Assembly: GCF_003182595.1 (NCBI RefSeq)
Contig: NZ_PDNZ01000005.1
Coordinates: 62,001 to 126,000 of the forward strand
From: Prosthecochloris marina
Lineage (GTDB): Bacteria; Bacteroidota; Chlorobiia; Chlorobiales; Chlorobiaceae
DNA: 64,000 nucleotides
Reading direction: 5' to 3'
Every line of letters starts with the position of its first letter. Position 1 is the stretch's first letter. The position numbers were made by a program, and so were the translations under genes. Below, in pieces: positions 46,536-55,382 of the stretch. Under the pieces are notes generated by a model, which was not told the DNA's origin, did not search any database, and saw only the letters and a list, made by a program, of their open reading frames with translations.

Positions 46536-47212
46536 TGCAAGAAAGCGCTCTGATCGTCATGTTTCTCACCGGCCTTGCCGGAGGATTTGGTCACTGCATC
46601 GGAATGTGCGGGCCTGTTGTCGCCGCGTACTCTCTCGGTGAACTGAGGTTGAAATATCTGCACCATATTCTCTACAACATCGGCAGGATTACAACCTACA
46701 TGTTCATGGGGGCGATTGTCGGGCTGACGGGATCGTTTCTTGTGCTGACGGCATCGATCGAAAGGATACAAACGATAATCATGATTGTGGCTGGGATTTC
46801 GATCATCATCATGGGCATTGCAATAGGAGGATGGATACCGGTTAGGAAAGCCTCACGAAGTGCTACCTGGTTGTCTTCCCTGATTCAGAAAACGATGGAG
46901 TTGTTCAAGGGACCTCGTACAGCCGGAACCTATTATCCAATGGGTATCGTGCTCGGGTTTCTGCCTTGCGGTTTGACTTACACGGCTCTTCTTGCGGCAG
47001 CAAGAGCTTCCATGGAAGCCGAAAATCACCTGACAGGCATGCTTCAGGGTGCTTTCATGCTGTTTTTCTTCGGGCTCGGTACAGCCCCTGCACTCTTGCT
47101 TGTCGGCAGGGTTATCAATTATGTTGGTGCCAAAGCCCGTGACAAGCTCTACAAACTCGCCAGTCTGATCATGATTTTAACCGGAGTGTACTTCGTGGTG
47201 AAGGTGCTTTAG
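46535..47212 (+). CDS. Sulfite exporter TauE/SafE (DsbD-like) family membrane protein
   Basis: The 225-residue protein has six membrane helices. The opening segment LAGGFGHCIGMCGPVVAAYSL has the paired Gly-His-Cys-x-x-Met-Cys motif of this group, and PMGIVLGFLPCGLTYTALLAA is its counterpart in the second half. Members of this kind are often encoded after ccoS in cbb3 clusters, probably for copper or redox handling. It is the last gene of the oxidase cluster. Confidence 0.85.
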   Translation: MQESALIVMFLTGLAGGFGHCIGMCGPVVAAYSLGELRLKYLHHILYNIGRITTYMFMGAIVGLTGSFLVLTASIERIQTIIMIVAGISIIIMGIAIGGWIPVRKASRSATWLSSLIQKTMELFKGPRTAGTYYPMGIVLGFLPCGLTYTALLAAARASMEAENHLTGMLQGAFMLFFFGLGTAPALLLVGRVINYVGAKARDKLYKLASLIMILTGVYFVVKVL

Positions 47213-47312
47213 TTACTGTTACATGGATTGGTTTTTGTGGTGGATTTTGCGTATTCATGGAATTATGCTGTGAAGCAATATTGCTGTATATTTGTTCTTT
47301 AAACCTTTAAAT

Positions 47313-47768
47313 ATGGAACATATAGGTATTATACACACGCCATACAAGACCAAGGAGGAGTGTCCTATACAGCCTCTCTATTCTTTAGGTTCTTTTGGAC
47401 GTGTTGAGGTGTTTAGGGAATACGAACTCGGTTTGAGAGATGTCGAAACTTTTTCCCACATCTATCTACTCTATCTTTTTGATCGGGCGGGAAAGATCGA
47501 TCTGGTCCGGTCAACTTTTCTGGGGGATACACCACGTGGTATTTATGCATCGAGACACCCTTGCAGGCCGAATGGAATCGGTTTTTCCATAGTCAGGCTT
47601 GTGAGCCGAAATGAAAATGTTCTTACGGTCGAAAGGCCTGACATGCTTGACGGAACTCCACTTCTCGATATCAAGCCTTATATTCCCAAATATGACTGTA
47701 TCAGTAAGGCTTCTGAAGGATGGACAGCCGGGCAAAAATGGCGACAAAAACCACAGGGTAGAGAGTAA
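47313..47768 (+). CDS. trmO: tRNA (t6A37) N6-methyltransferase, TsaA/TrmO family
   Basis: The family pattern is clear: GIIHTPYKTKEECPIQP, YELGLRDVETFSHIYLLY, TPRGIYASRHPCRPNGIGFSIVRL and DMLDGTPLLDIKPYIP. The core domain is present at 151 residues without the extra C-terminal domain found in E. coli TrmO. Some proteins of this kind are associated with other methylation targets. The frame is open upstream, but MEHIGIIHTP is the natural start. The acetyltransferase gene begins one base after its stop. Confidence 0.87.
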   Translation: MEHIGIIHTPYKTKEECPIQPLYSLGSFGRVEVFREYELGLRDVETFSHIYLLYLFDRAGKIDLVRSTFLGDTPRGIYASRHPCRPNGIGFSIVRLVSRNENVLTVERPDMLDGTPLLDIKPYIPKYDCISKASEGWTAGQKWRQKPQGRE

Positions 47769-47769
47769 T

Positions 47770-48282
47770 ATGTATACGCATAGGCCTCTGCAAAAAAAGG
47801 ATTTGAAGTGTATTTGTGCTTTCCCTCAGTCTGCTGAAGAGCTGTTCTATATGTTTCCGAAGGCACGCTATCCTTTGACGCCTGAACAGCTGTTTGATGC
47901 AGTCCGAAACAGGCGTGATCCTTTAGTCGCGCTCGTAAACAACGTTATCGCCGGTTACGGGAATTTTATCGAGGTGGGTCGAGGAGGTCATTGTTCAATA
48001 GGAAACCTTATCATCGAACCTGCGCATAGAGGTAAAGGAGTTGCCTCCTATCTCGTCGGCACATTTGTCGACATGGCTTTTCAGCGCTATGCGGCAAGCT
48101 ATGTGCGTATATCCTGTTTCTGCCATAATGTTGCGGGGCTGTTGCTGTATTACAAATTGGGATTCAGGCCTGTGGACCTTGAGGAGCGAGAAGGTCCGGA
48201 TAGCGAACGTGTGGCATTGATTCATATGCATTTGAATCGTGAAGACAGCGTCGAGCAAGGTGTTTTTCAGGAATCCTGTTAA
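47770..48282 (+). CDS. GNAT family N-acetyltransferase
   Basis: The acetyl-CoA motif AHRGKGVASYLVGTFVDMAF lies near residue 88, after the beta strand CSIGNLIIEP. The start is MYTHRPLQKKD at 47770, where coding begins one base after the trmO stop. At 170 residues the length is normal. The acceptor substrate is not known. Confidence 0.8.
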   Translation: MYTHRPLQKKDLKCICAFPQSAEELFYMFPKARYPLTPEQLFDAVRNRRDPLVALVNNVIAGYGNFIEVGRGGHCSIGNLIIEPAHRGKGVASYLVGTFVDMAFQRYAASYVRISCFCHNVAGLLLYYKLGFRPVDLEEREGPDSERVALIHMHLNREDSVEQGVFQESC

Positions 48283-48342
48283 ATATCAAATGGATAACGG
48301 AAAGGCTGCAAGAAGTTACCGGGACAGCGTGATAGAGGTACT

Positions 48343-49008
48343 CTACATCAGTTCCCTGAAATCATGAATAACCGGGAAATGCTCGGTTTTTTTCGGTTCG
48401 CTCATCGAGCTGGCTCTTGCCTTGAACAAGAGGTGGCGGATTCCGTACTCCTTTGCTGTTTTCAGTACATCTTCCGTATCGTCGATGAACAGTGATCGCT
48501 CCTTGTCGAATTTGAGTTTTTCTTCTGCCTTGTGCCAGAAACTCAGGTCTTCTTTAGGGTGTCCGACGTGGAAAGAACTGAGTACCTCGTCAAAGTATTT
48601 CCCGATTTGTGTTTTTCTGAACTTGATTTCAACTGCCTTGACGTGAGCGTTGGTCAGCAGAAATATTTTTTTCCCCTGTTCTCGCATAAGTGTGAGAAAT
48701 TCGAAGACATGTGGATGGACATCGATAAGGTGGTTTATCTCTTCTTTAAGGGAGGGGATATCGAGATAAAGCTCTTTTGACCAGAAGTCGATATCACACC
48801 AGTTCAGGGTTTTTTCATGTGACTTGTACTTGGCAAGCAGTATTTCCTTCGCAGAGCCAAAGGAAATACTGTGCTTTTCAGCATACTTTTCAGGCACATG
48901 ATGTCCCCAGAAATAATCATCGAAATACAGGTCGAGCAGCGTACCGTCCATATCGAGCAGAATGTGAGAGATCTCCTGCATCGGGATATGCATATGCTTC
49001 ATAACCAT
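48343..49008 (-). CDS. HAD family hydrolase, GMP/IMP nucleotidase (YrfG)-like
   Basis: HAD motif I is LLDMDGTLLDL with nucleophile Asp, motif II is FLLTNAH, and motif IV is SLFIDDTEDVL. The cap region, LYFDDYFWGHHVPEKYAEKH, is characteristic of the YrfG group, which hydrolyses GMP and IMP. The start could be M1, M3 or M10. It converges with the acetyltransferase gene. Confidence 0.82.
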   Translation of the reverse strand: MVMKHMHIPMQEISHILLDMDGTLLDLYFDDYFWGHHVPEKYAEKHSISFGSAKEILLAKYKSHEKTLNWCDIDFWSKELYLDIPSLKEEINHLIDVHPHVFEFLTLMREQGKKIFLLTNAHVKAVEIKFRKTQIGKYFDEVLSSFHVGHPKEDLSFWHKAEEKLKFDKERSLFIDDTEDVLKTAKEYGIRHLLFKARASSMSEPKKTEHFPVIHDFRELM

Positions 49009-49047
49009 TTCTTTCCTGTGTTCCTTTCTTTTCCTGCCATCCAGCTC

Positions 49048-50211
49048 TCAGATTATCCTTACTGCCAGTACACCCTCTATTTGCTTGATCTTGTTCACTA
49101 CTTCTTCATCTGCTCCTGTTCCGAGGTCAACCAGGTTGTAGGCGATATCCCCGCGGGATTTGTTCAGCATGTCGACAATATTGATGCCGGAGTCGGCAAG
49201 CACTGAAGTGATCTGGCCAACCATGTTCGGAACATTCGAGTTGGAGATCGTTATTCTCGATGCTCCCGCCCTTGGCATTTTCATTTCAGGAAAGTTTACC
49301 GAGTTGGTGATGTTGCCGTTTTCAAGATAGTCCTGGATCTGATCGGCAACCATGACGGCACAGTTTTCCTCCGCCTCGAATGTTGATGCCCCGAGATGCG
49401 GCAGTGAAACAACTCGGGGGTGGTTTTTGTTTTCATTCGTCGGAAAATCGTTGATATAGGCGTATAGTTTTTCCTCGTCGAGTGCTTTGATTACCGCATC
49501 GTCATCGACAATTCCTCCACGTGCGAAGTTAAGAACAATTGCGTTGTTCTTCATATGCTTGATACGTTCAGCATTAAGCATGTTTTTTGTTGCATCGATG
49601 AGAGGGACATGGAAGGTGATATAGTCTGCTTCCGACAGAAGCTCTTCGAAACTGAGAGCTCGCTGGACTTCTGCAGAAAGATTCCAGGCATGCTGGATAG
49701 TGACGGTTGGATCGTAACCGATAACCTTCATGCCAAGTCCGATAACCGCATTTGCAATTCTTCCGCCGATAGCTCCAAGGCCTATAACGCCGAGTGTTTT
49801 TCCCGGCAACTCGGTGCCGGCGTATTTCTTCTTTCCTGCTTCAACTGCTTTAGCGATTGACGCATCATCTCCTTCCAGGTTTCGGGCATAATCCCAGGCC
49901 TGGGTGAGGTTGCGGCTGGCGATCAACAATGCTGCGACGACCAGTTCCTTGACAGCATTGGCATTCGCTCCCGGTGTGTTGAAAACGGGAATACCCATGC
50001 TTGTAAGTTTTTCCACCGGAATATTATTGATTCCTGCTCCTGCGCGACCGACTGCCTTGAGGGTTTTGGGGATTTCCATCTCGTGCATTTTGAAGGAGCG
50101 CAGCAGTATGGCGTCCGGATGCATGATTTCAGAAGCAACCTCGTATTTATCCCGTGGCAAACGGTTTAGCCCGGCAACGGAAATGTTGTTTAACGTTAAG
50201 ATCTTGAACAT
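49048..50211 (-). CDS. serA: D-3-phosphoglycerate dehydrogenase
   Basis: SerA oxidises 3-phosphoglycerate in serine synthesis. The NAD motif GVIGLGAIGGRIAN, the catalytic Arg in NFARGGIVDDDA and the His in LPHLGASTFEAEEN are visible. A C-terminal ACT domain begins near residue 315 (SRITISNSNVPNMVGQITSVL) and may mediate serine feedback. It follows serC by 12 bases in the same operon. Length 387 is the short form. Confidence 0.95.
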   Translation of the reverse strand: MFKILTLNNISVAGLNRLPRDKYEVASEIMHPDAILLRSFKMHEMEIPKTLKAVGRAGAGINNIPVEKLTSMGIPVFNTPGANANAVKELVVAALLIASRNLTQAWDYARNLEGDDASIAKAVEAGKKKYAGTELPGKTLGVIGLGAIGGRIANAVIGLGMKVIGYDPTVTIQHAWNLSAEVQRALSFEELLSEADYITFHVPLIDATKNMLNAERIKHMKNNAIVLNFARGGIVDDDAVIKALDEEKLYAYINDFPTNENKNHPRVVSLPHLGASTFEAEENCAVMVADQIQDYLENGNITNSVNFPEMKMPRAGASRITISNSNVPNMVGQITSVLADSGINIVDMLNKSRGDIAYNLVDLGTGADEEVVNKIKQIEGVLAVRII

Positions 50212-50223
50212 GTCGAGTAGATG

Positions 50224-51306
50224 TTAACCGTTTTTTTGTTCGAATTCCTGCATGTAAGAGATCAGTGTATCGACACCTTCCTCAGGCATAGCATTGTAAA
50301 TACTTGCGCGCATGCCTCCTACGGAACGGTGGCCTTTCAGCGTGAGCAGTCCTCTTTGTGTGGCTCCTGAAAGGAATTCTGCATCCATGCCGGGGTCGGC
50401 CAGCGTGAAAGGAATATTCATCCAGGAACGGGCATTTTCTGCAACAGGGTTTGCATAAAATCCCGAGTTATCGATAGCTGTGTACAGTTTCTCGGCTTTC
50501 CTCCGGTTTATTTCCGCCATTGCAGAAAGTCCTCCCTGGTCTTTGATCCATTCAAAAACCAGCCCGGCGACATACCAGTTGTAGGTGGGTGGTGTATTGT
50601 ACATAGAGCCGGCATCGGCATGAGTGGCATAATTGAACATCGTCGGTATTCCATCGGCGGGATTGCCGATCAGGTCTTCACGAATGATAACGATGGTCAG
50701 CCCGGAAGGACCGATGTTTTTCTGGGCACCGGCATAAATGAGTCCAAACTTTGAAACGTCGATAGGGCGTGAAAGGATATCGGAAGACATGTCTGCTACC
50801 AGTGGGATATCTCCTGTTTCAGGGACATAGTCGAATTCGACACCGCCTATGGTTTCGTTAGGAGTGTAATGGACATAAGCAGCATCGGGATCAAGGACCA
50901 GGCTGCGCTGATCGGGTACGGTCGTGAAATTGTTCTCTGAGGTGTCACCGGCAAGACTCACTTCGCAGAAACGTTTGGCCTCGGCGATCGCTTTTTTTGA
51001 CCACATGCCCGTATTGATATAGTCAGCTTTCTTTTTGTCTTTCAGCAGGTTGAGGGGAATCATCGCGAACTGGCTGGAGGCCCCCCCCTGAAGGAAAAGC
51101 ACTTTATAATTTTGCGGAATAGTCAATATTTCACGAAGATCAGCTTCAGCTTTTTCCGCGATAGAGACGAACTCCTTGCCTCTATGGCTCATTTCCATTA
51201 CAGACATTCCTGAACCATTCCAGTCCAGCATTTCTTCCCGGGCACGCTCGATAACTGCGGTTGGCAGCATCGCCGGTCCAGCACTGAAATTGAAGTTTCT
51301 GGTCAT
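50224..51306 (-). CDS. serC: Phosphoserine aminotransferase
   Basis: SerC transfers the amino group to 3-phosphohydroxypyruvate. The start NFSAGPAMLP and the motifs LFLQGGASSQFAMIP, YVHYTPNETIGGVEF, ADMSSDIL and GLIYAGAQKNIGPSGLTIVII (PLP lysine) are typical. Length 360 is standard. It is the first gene of the serCA operon, and serine phosphatase is not seen nearby. Confidence 0.96.
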   Translation of the reverse strand: MTRNFNFSAGPAMLPTAVIERAREEMLDWNGSGMSVMEMSHRGKEFVSIAEKAEADLREILTIPQNYKVLFLQGGASSQFAMIPLNLLKDKKKADYINTGMWSKKAIAEAKRFCEVSLAGDTSENNFTTVPDQRSLVLDPDAAYVHYTPNETIGGVEFDYVPETGDIPLVADMSSDILSRPIDVSKFGLIYAGAQKNIGPSGLTIVIIREDLIGNPADGIPTMFNYATHADAGSMYNTPPTYNWYVAGLVFEWIKDQGGLSAMAEINRRKAEKLYTAIDNSGFYANPVAENARSWMNIPFTLADPGMDAEFLSGATQRGLLTLKGHRSVGGMRASIYNAMPEEGVDTLISYMQEFEQKNG

Positions 51307-51794
51307 ATTTTCGTTTTTCCTTCTTTTTGATGATTAATAGAAAAAAAGATAGTACTTCTCAGGGAACATGTTGTTTCCTGAAATACCATAGTCATGCCAT
51401 TTTCATTTGGCGAAGAAATGCCGATGGAAACCTTTTCGCCAAAATGGGATGCTGTAATTTAAAAACATTCAATAACTTTCGGTATTGAATCTTCCTTAAT
51501 CATGGCATTTCAACCTCTTCTTTTGCCATGGCAAAAAAGAGTTCTTGTCGACAAAAAGCTCAGGTAACACCAAGCCGTTTGAAAGCGAAAGTATCAATCG
51601 GGAAATCCTGCTGAATCTGAATGAGTGAGGTGTGAATTTCAAGACCACGCAACAACGCAGATTGATGCTCACATTGTGCATCACTTTCATGATACGGGAT
51701 CGGCGGGCTGAAAAATAGTTTTTAGATACACGGCTCTAAAACCGTTGAATCTGTCTATGAATGGGTATTGGTGGAGAAAAAATCAGAAAGATGT
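51307..51794. promoter_or_regulatory. Intergenic region between serC and a methyltransferase gene
   Basis: I see no gene here. Near the serC start is a palindrome, cagggaacatgttgtttcctg (51360-51380). Further on, tttggcgaa (51406-51414) and ttcgccaaa (51435-51443) form a 9-bp inverted repeat with a 20-base spacer. Neither is followed by a T run. They could be operators for the serCA promoter, but I cannot name a regulator. Confidence 0.4.
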
Positions 51795-52397
51795 ATGTTG
51801 GAAGAAAACCGTTTTGAAGAAAGGTATGCAAAAGGTGAAATCCCCTGGGATTTAGGTAGGGTGGATGCCAATCTTGTGGCCATGGTAGAGAAGATGCCGA
51901 TAGCAGGTTGCCGGGCGCTTGATCTCGGCTGTGGTACCGGTGATAATTCCATATGGCTTGCTCGCCAGGCCTTTGATGTTACGGGGGTTGATATTTCAAC
52001 TCTGGCGATAAAACAAGCACGAAGCAAAGCTTTGCAGAACGGTGTCGAATGCAGGTTTGTTGTTGCTGACTTTCTGAAAGAGCGGGTCGGTGAAGCTCCT
52101 TTTGATTTTGTTTTTGACAGAGGTTGTTTTCATTCGCTCGACTCTCAGCAACAGCATGCATTATTTGCTCAAAACGTCAGTATTCATCTCGATCATGAGG
52201 GAGTGTGGCTCAGTCTTATTGCCAGCACCGATGCTCCGCAACGGGATCCTGGGCCTCCAAGGCTTTCAGCAGCGGAAATCGCGATAGCGGTCGAGCCTTT
52301 TTTTGAGATACTTTCTCTTGTGTCGGGAAATCTGGATTCCAACCGTTCTGACCCCGTAAGGTGCTGGGTGTGTGTGATGAAGAAGAGAGGGGGCTGA
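51795..52397 (+). CDS. SAM-dependent methyltransferase (TehB/TPMT-like)
   Basis: The protein has the GEIPWDLGRVD signature seen in thiopurine-type and tellurite-type methyltransferases, motif I RALDLGCGTGDNSIWLA and motif II VTGVDIS. FDFVFDRGCFHSL is the acidic/aromatic loop. TTG and GTG codons lie upstream in frame, but ATG 51795 gives the natural N-terminus (200 residues). The substrate may be a small thiol, selenium or tellurium compound, or another metabolite. Confidence 0.75.
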   Translation: MLEENRFEERYAKGEIPWDLGRVDANLVAMVEKMPIAGCRALDLGCGTGDNSIWLARQAFDVTGVDISTLAIKQARSKALQNGVECRFVVADFLKERVGEAPFDFVFDRGCFHSLDSQQQHALFAQNVSIHLDHEGVWLSLIASTDAPQRDPGPPRLSAAEIAIAVEPFFEILSLVSGNLDSNRSDPVRCWVCVMKKRGG

Positions 52398-52468
52398 ACG
52401 GTTGGGGGCTTGCCTTTCCAGGAAATAAGGCTAACTTATATCTATTTTTCCCAAAAAATATCAATACT

Positions 52469-52750
52469 ATGAATAACGACTTCAAGATATACAAGGACGG
52501 AGAGCGGTTTGTTTTTGAAAGAGTTGTCTACCCTAAGCTCAAGGGGCTTATATCGAAAACAGTTACCGACAATCCTTTTACGAATCCCGACAGTTGTTCT
52601 GCTGAAGAAGAGGAACTCCAGGATGTTTGTCTTGCTGAAGAAGTGGAGCTGCTGGAAGATTGTTCTGATGAAGCCGCTATAGATAAAGCCATTCAGGAGG
52701 CGGGCGAATACATAATCGGTTATTTTTTCAATACCAAGGGACTTGAGTAA
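52469..52750 (+). CDS. Small acidic protein of unknown function
   Basis: The 93-residue protein has a short basic start (NDFKIYKDGERFVFERVVYPKLKG) and a strongly acidic middle (AEEEELQDVCLAEEVELLEDCSDEA). I recognise no family. It begins 71 bases after the methyltransferase gene on the same strand. An upstream in-frame codon at 52361 is inside the methyltransferase gene and is less likely as the start. Confidence 0.6.
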   Translation: MNNDFKIYKDGERFVFERVVYPKLKGLISKTVTDNPFTNPDSCSAEEEELQDVCLAEEVELLEDCSDEAAIDKAIQEAGEYIIGYFFNTKGLE

Positions 52751-52835
52751 CCGAATATCATCTCCGGACCCGGTCAAGCAGACCGGGACGGGTGCAGCAT
52801 CTCTGGATGTTGTCATGAAAGAGATGATGTAGACA

Positions 52836-53015
52836 TTATTTTTTTGGCTCCCAGTAACATCTCTTTGGAGAAACTATCAGCTTTTCCTCTTTTAATGTCT
52901 TCATTGCCTTGTCAACCTGTTTGCGGTCCAGGTTGCTGATTTCAGCAATTTGCCCGGCACTGAGTGGTTTTCCCTGTTTGTTCATGATTTCCAGAACAGT
53001 ATCTTTTGCATCCAT
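52836..53015 (-). CDS. Small winged-helix-like protein (59 residues)
   Basis: The - strand frame starts with [20 protein letters not shown] and reads [27 protein letters not shown], then [12 protein letters not shown]. This is the helix-turn-helix plus wing pattern of small transcription factors or of a single-domain winged helix. The coding frame is compact with a normal composition. It was easy to miss because of its small size. It lies between the acidic protein and the FISUMP lipoprotein, on the other strand. Confidence 0.7.
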   Translation of the reverse strand: MDAKDTVLEIMNKQGKPLSAGQIAEISNLDRKQVDKAMKTLKEEKLIVSPKRCYWEPKK

Positions 53016-53156
53016 GGTCGGTTTTCGATTTTGTTAGCAGGACAGCTTTGTAAATATGATATTCTCCAACTGCAAGCAGTCTGAGATAGTGCCCTGAAAA
53101 TTCTGTTTTTTATATTTTACTCTTCAATGTATCGTCAATTTAAACGTATCCCTACG

Positions 53157-53897
53157 ATGAACCGTTTTTTGTGCCGTTCGATGCTTTCGATATGTACCGT
53201 TTTTTTGTTACTGATGACAAGCAGTTGTACCAGAGAACAGGTCACTGAGCAGAAAGCGGCTGAACCTGTAACCGATGTTGATGGGAATGAATATAAAGCA
53301 GTGCATATAGGTGATCAGGTGTGGATGGCTCAAAATCTTTCGGTTACGCATTACCGTAATGGCGATCCGATACCGCAGGTGACGGACGAAGAGGAGTGGA
53401 TCAAGCTTGAAACAGGAGCATGGTGTTACTATAACAACGATCCCGAAACCGGAGCAGTTTACGGGAAACTCTATAACTGGTATGCCGTTAACGATCCCCG
53501 TGGTCTTGCTCCCGAAGGGTGGCATATACCCTCTGACGAGGAGTGGGCGGCAATGGAGATGCAACTTGGGATGGACAGCGCTGAGATAAAAGATGTTGAA
53601 TTTCGGGGGAGAGAGGCTGGTGTCGGCAGCAAGCTGAAAGAGGCCGGAACCGACCATTGGAAAGGTCAAAACGCTGATGCAACCAATGAAACTGGTTTTT
53701 CAGCTCTTGCCGGGGGTTATCGGGATAACGATGGTCCGTTCTGTTTCTTTGGAAAATACGGTTCTTTCTGGACCTCATCGAAGGCTGCAGACGGTAATCG
53801 TGTTTTATTCAGGGGAGTGACTTCGACAGAGCCGGGTGTCTATCGTTTCAGCTTCAATCAGAAATGCGGTTTTTCGGTACGCTGCGTGAAGGATTAA
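53157..53897 (+). CDS. FISUMP-domain lipoprotein
   Basis: A lipoprotein signal with lipobox MTSSC is present; the ATG at 53127 upstream would add ten residues. The main domain is a Fibrobacter succinogenes major paralogous (FISUMP) domain: AVHIGDQVWMAQNLSVTHYRNGDPIP, AWCYYNNDPETGAVYGKLYNWYAV, LAPEGWHIPSDEEW, TGFSALAGGYRD and a C-terminal VRCVKD. The domain is surface-associated and of unknown biochemical role. A related gene lies 0.6 kb away on the other strand. Confidence 0.85.
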   Translation: MNRFLCRSMLSICTVFLLLMTSSCTREQVTEQKAAEPVTDVDGNEYKAVHIGDQVWMAQNLSVTHYRNGDPIPQVTDEEEWIKLETGAWCYYNNDPETGAVYGKLYNWYAVNDPRGLAPEGWHIPSDEEWAAMEMQLGMDSAEIKDVEFRGREAGVGSKLKEAGTDHWKGQNADATNETGFSALAGGYRDNDGPFCFFGKYGSFWTSSKAADGNRVLFRGVTSTEPGVYRFSFNQKCGFSVRCVKD

Positions 53898-53913
53898 TCG
53901 GAGAATTTCCATT

Positions 53914-54345
53914 CTACAATTGCCACAGCGGAAGGCCGGTATCTTCATCGATGATTCTGTTGAAAGCAAGCCCCTCGAAAGCTTCGATCACAGTTTCGCA
54001 TGCAAACACTATGGTGCCAGGAGCGAGGTGACCGCCCTTTACATTACCTTTTTCGTCTGAAAGCGTCAGGTGGGCATGAACCATCGGTACACCATCACGC
54101 AAGGAGACGTTGCCTATCAGTGACGTGATTTCATGGGGAGCGTCGATTGTGAAAAAGTCATATTCTTTGTGTGTCTGGTCGTAATAACCAAGTGTTGCTT
54201 TTTCAACGGCTCCAATTGCTTCCACCCTGCCGAGACGGATATTGTTTTCCCTGCAAATAACACTTATGGCTCCGAGAAGATCGTCTCCCCGTTTGAGCTT
54301 GCCCATATGGAGTGATCTGGAAGCGACTTTGTGTATTCTTGACAT
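53914..54345 (-). CDS. PPC (DUF296) domain protein
   Basis: The protein of 143 residues has the features of the PPC/DUF296 fold: DDLLGAISVICRENNIRLGRVEAIGAVEKATLGYYD, then FTIDAPHEITSLIGNVSLRDGVPMVHAHLTLSDEKG with a conserved HAH, and GGHLAPGTIVFACETVI. Members bind DNA or form trimeric enzymes. In bacteria the role is generally unknown. It lies between two FISUMP genes. Confidence 0.82.
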   Translation of the reverse strand: MSRIHKVASRSLHMGKLKRGDDLLGAISVICRENNIRLGRVEAIGAVEKATLGYYDQTHKEYDFFTIDAPHEITSLIGNVSLRDGVPMVHAHLTLSDEKGNVKGGHLAPGTIVFACETVIEAFEGLAFNRIIDEDTGLPLWQL

Positions 54346-54459
54346 AGTAATAGTAGAAGTCTTTGGGTGATCAAATGAATGAGCTGTTGAATGGGGTGGA
54401 GGCTGTAGTTTTTAATTCATGTAAAAAAAGATAATGAATCGGGTTGCCAGGAGTTGTTT

Positions 54460-55047
54460 TCAACACTTGATACAGCGGACAGAATAGCCGCTTTCAGCCG
54501 GGCCACCTGTATGAATGACCTTGGAATCGAAATACCCAAGGACTTTTATTGATGTGCAATTGTTATTGAAAGATGTGGAGGACCAGAAGTAACTATAAAG
54601 TCCTAGGTGGCGAAAGTCCCCGTAAAGACTGCGAAAACCAGCGGGTAGAGCAGAAAATCCGTTGCTGTTTGTAGCTCCGCTGTTGGGTCTTTTCCAGTAC
54701 TTGACTCCTTCATGTTTCATGGCTCCGCCAGCTCTGTCGTTACCGCCGAGAAAGTCAATCAGTTTCTGCCAGTCAGAATCTTCAGGAATACGCCATCCCT
54801 CGGGTGCCAACCCTCTGGGGTCATTGACAGCATGCCCGTTGTACAAATAGCCGAAATTCTTACTATACCCTTTTTCCCCTTCATACTGGCACATGGCGCC
54901 TGTTGTCGAATTACTCCACTTACGAGGGTTTTCAACCTGGGGTATTGGGTCACCGTTCCTGTAGCAGGTTACCTGCAGGTTTGAATCCATCCATACCTGC
55001 GAACCGATTGCTACGGAAGAGTAGGCTGAAAGCGTCTGCTTTGGCAT
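54460..55047 (-). CDS. FISUMP-domain protein without signal peptide
   Basis: This is a second member of the family found at 53.2 kb: VAIGSQVWMDSNLQVTCYRNGDPIPQVENPRKW, AVNDPRGLAPEGWRIPEDSDWQ, GFSALPAGFRSLYGDF, and SGYSVRCIKC at the end. It starts with MPKQTLSAYSS, without a signal peptide or lipobox, so export is doubtful unless a different start is used. Large parts match the other copy residue by residue. Confidence 0.83.
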   Translation of the reverse strand: MPKQTLSAYSSVAIGSQVWMDSNLQVTCYRNGDPIPQVENPRKWSNSTTGAMCQYEGEKGYSKNFGYLYNGHAVNDPRGLAPEGWRIPEDSDWQKLIDFLGGNDRAGGAMKHEGVKYWKRPNSGATNSNGFSALPAGFRSLYGDFRHLGLYSYFWSSTSFNNNCTSIKVLGYFDSKVIHTGGPAESGYSVRCIKC

Positions 55048-55382
55048 ACTATTTCTTTTATGTTCGAGCGTTCTTACTGACTACGTCGAAAAAAGCAATT
55101 TTTTTATTGTCCCTTTCGAAGGCTGGGGAGGGACATCTGTGCAACGGTAGATAAAATAGGTAATTACATTATTTATGCAAAATGGTCTGGCTGATTGTTG
55201 CATTGATAATGGATATTACTGCATAGTTATCTCATTTTTTCCTTTTGCATTGCGCAGCATTCGTTCAAAAATTTCGATAAACATGAGGGAAAAGGCAAAT
55301 TCAGTCGTGTCAAATCTTTGTAAAACGTGATACCCATTTGTTCTGTGGGATACTCAAAGGGGGATCGCCGTAAGCGGGACTG
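55048..55382. other. Intergenic stretch without recognised features
   Basis: I see no gene, tRNA or clear terminator in these 335 bases. It lies between two - strand genes and presumably carries the promoter of the FISUMP gene at 54460-55047. Base composition is AT-rich. Confidence 0.4.
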
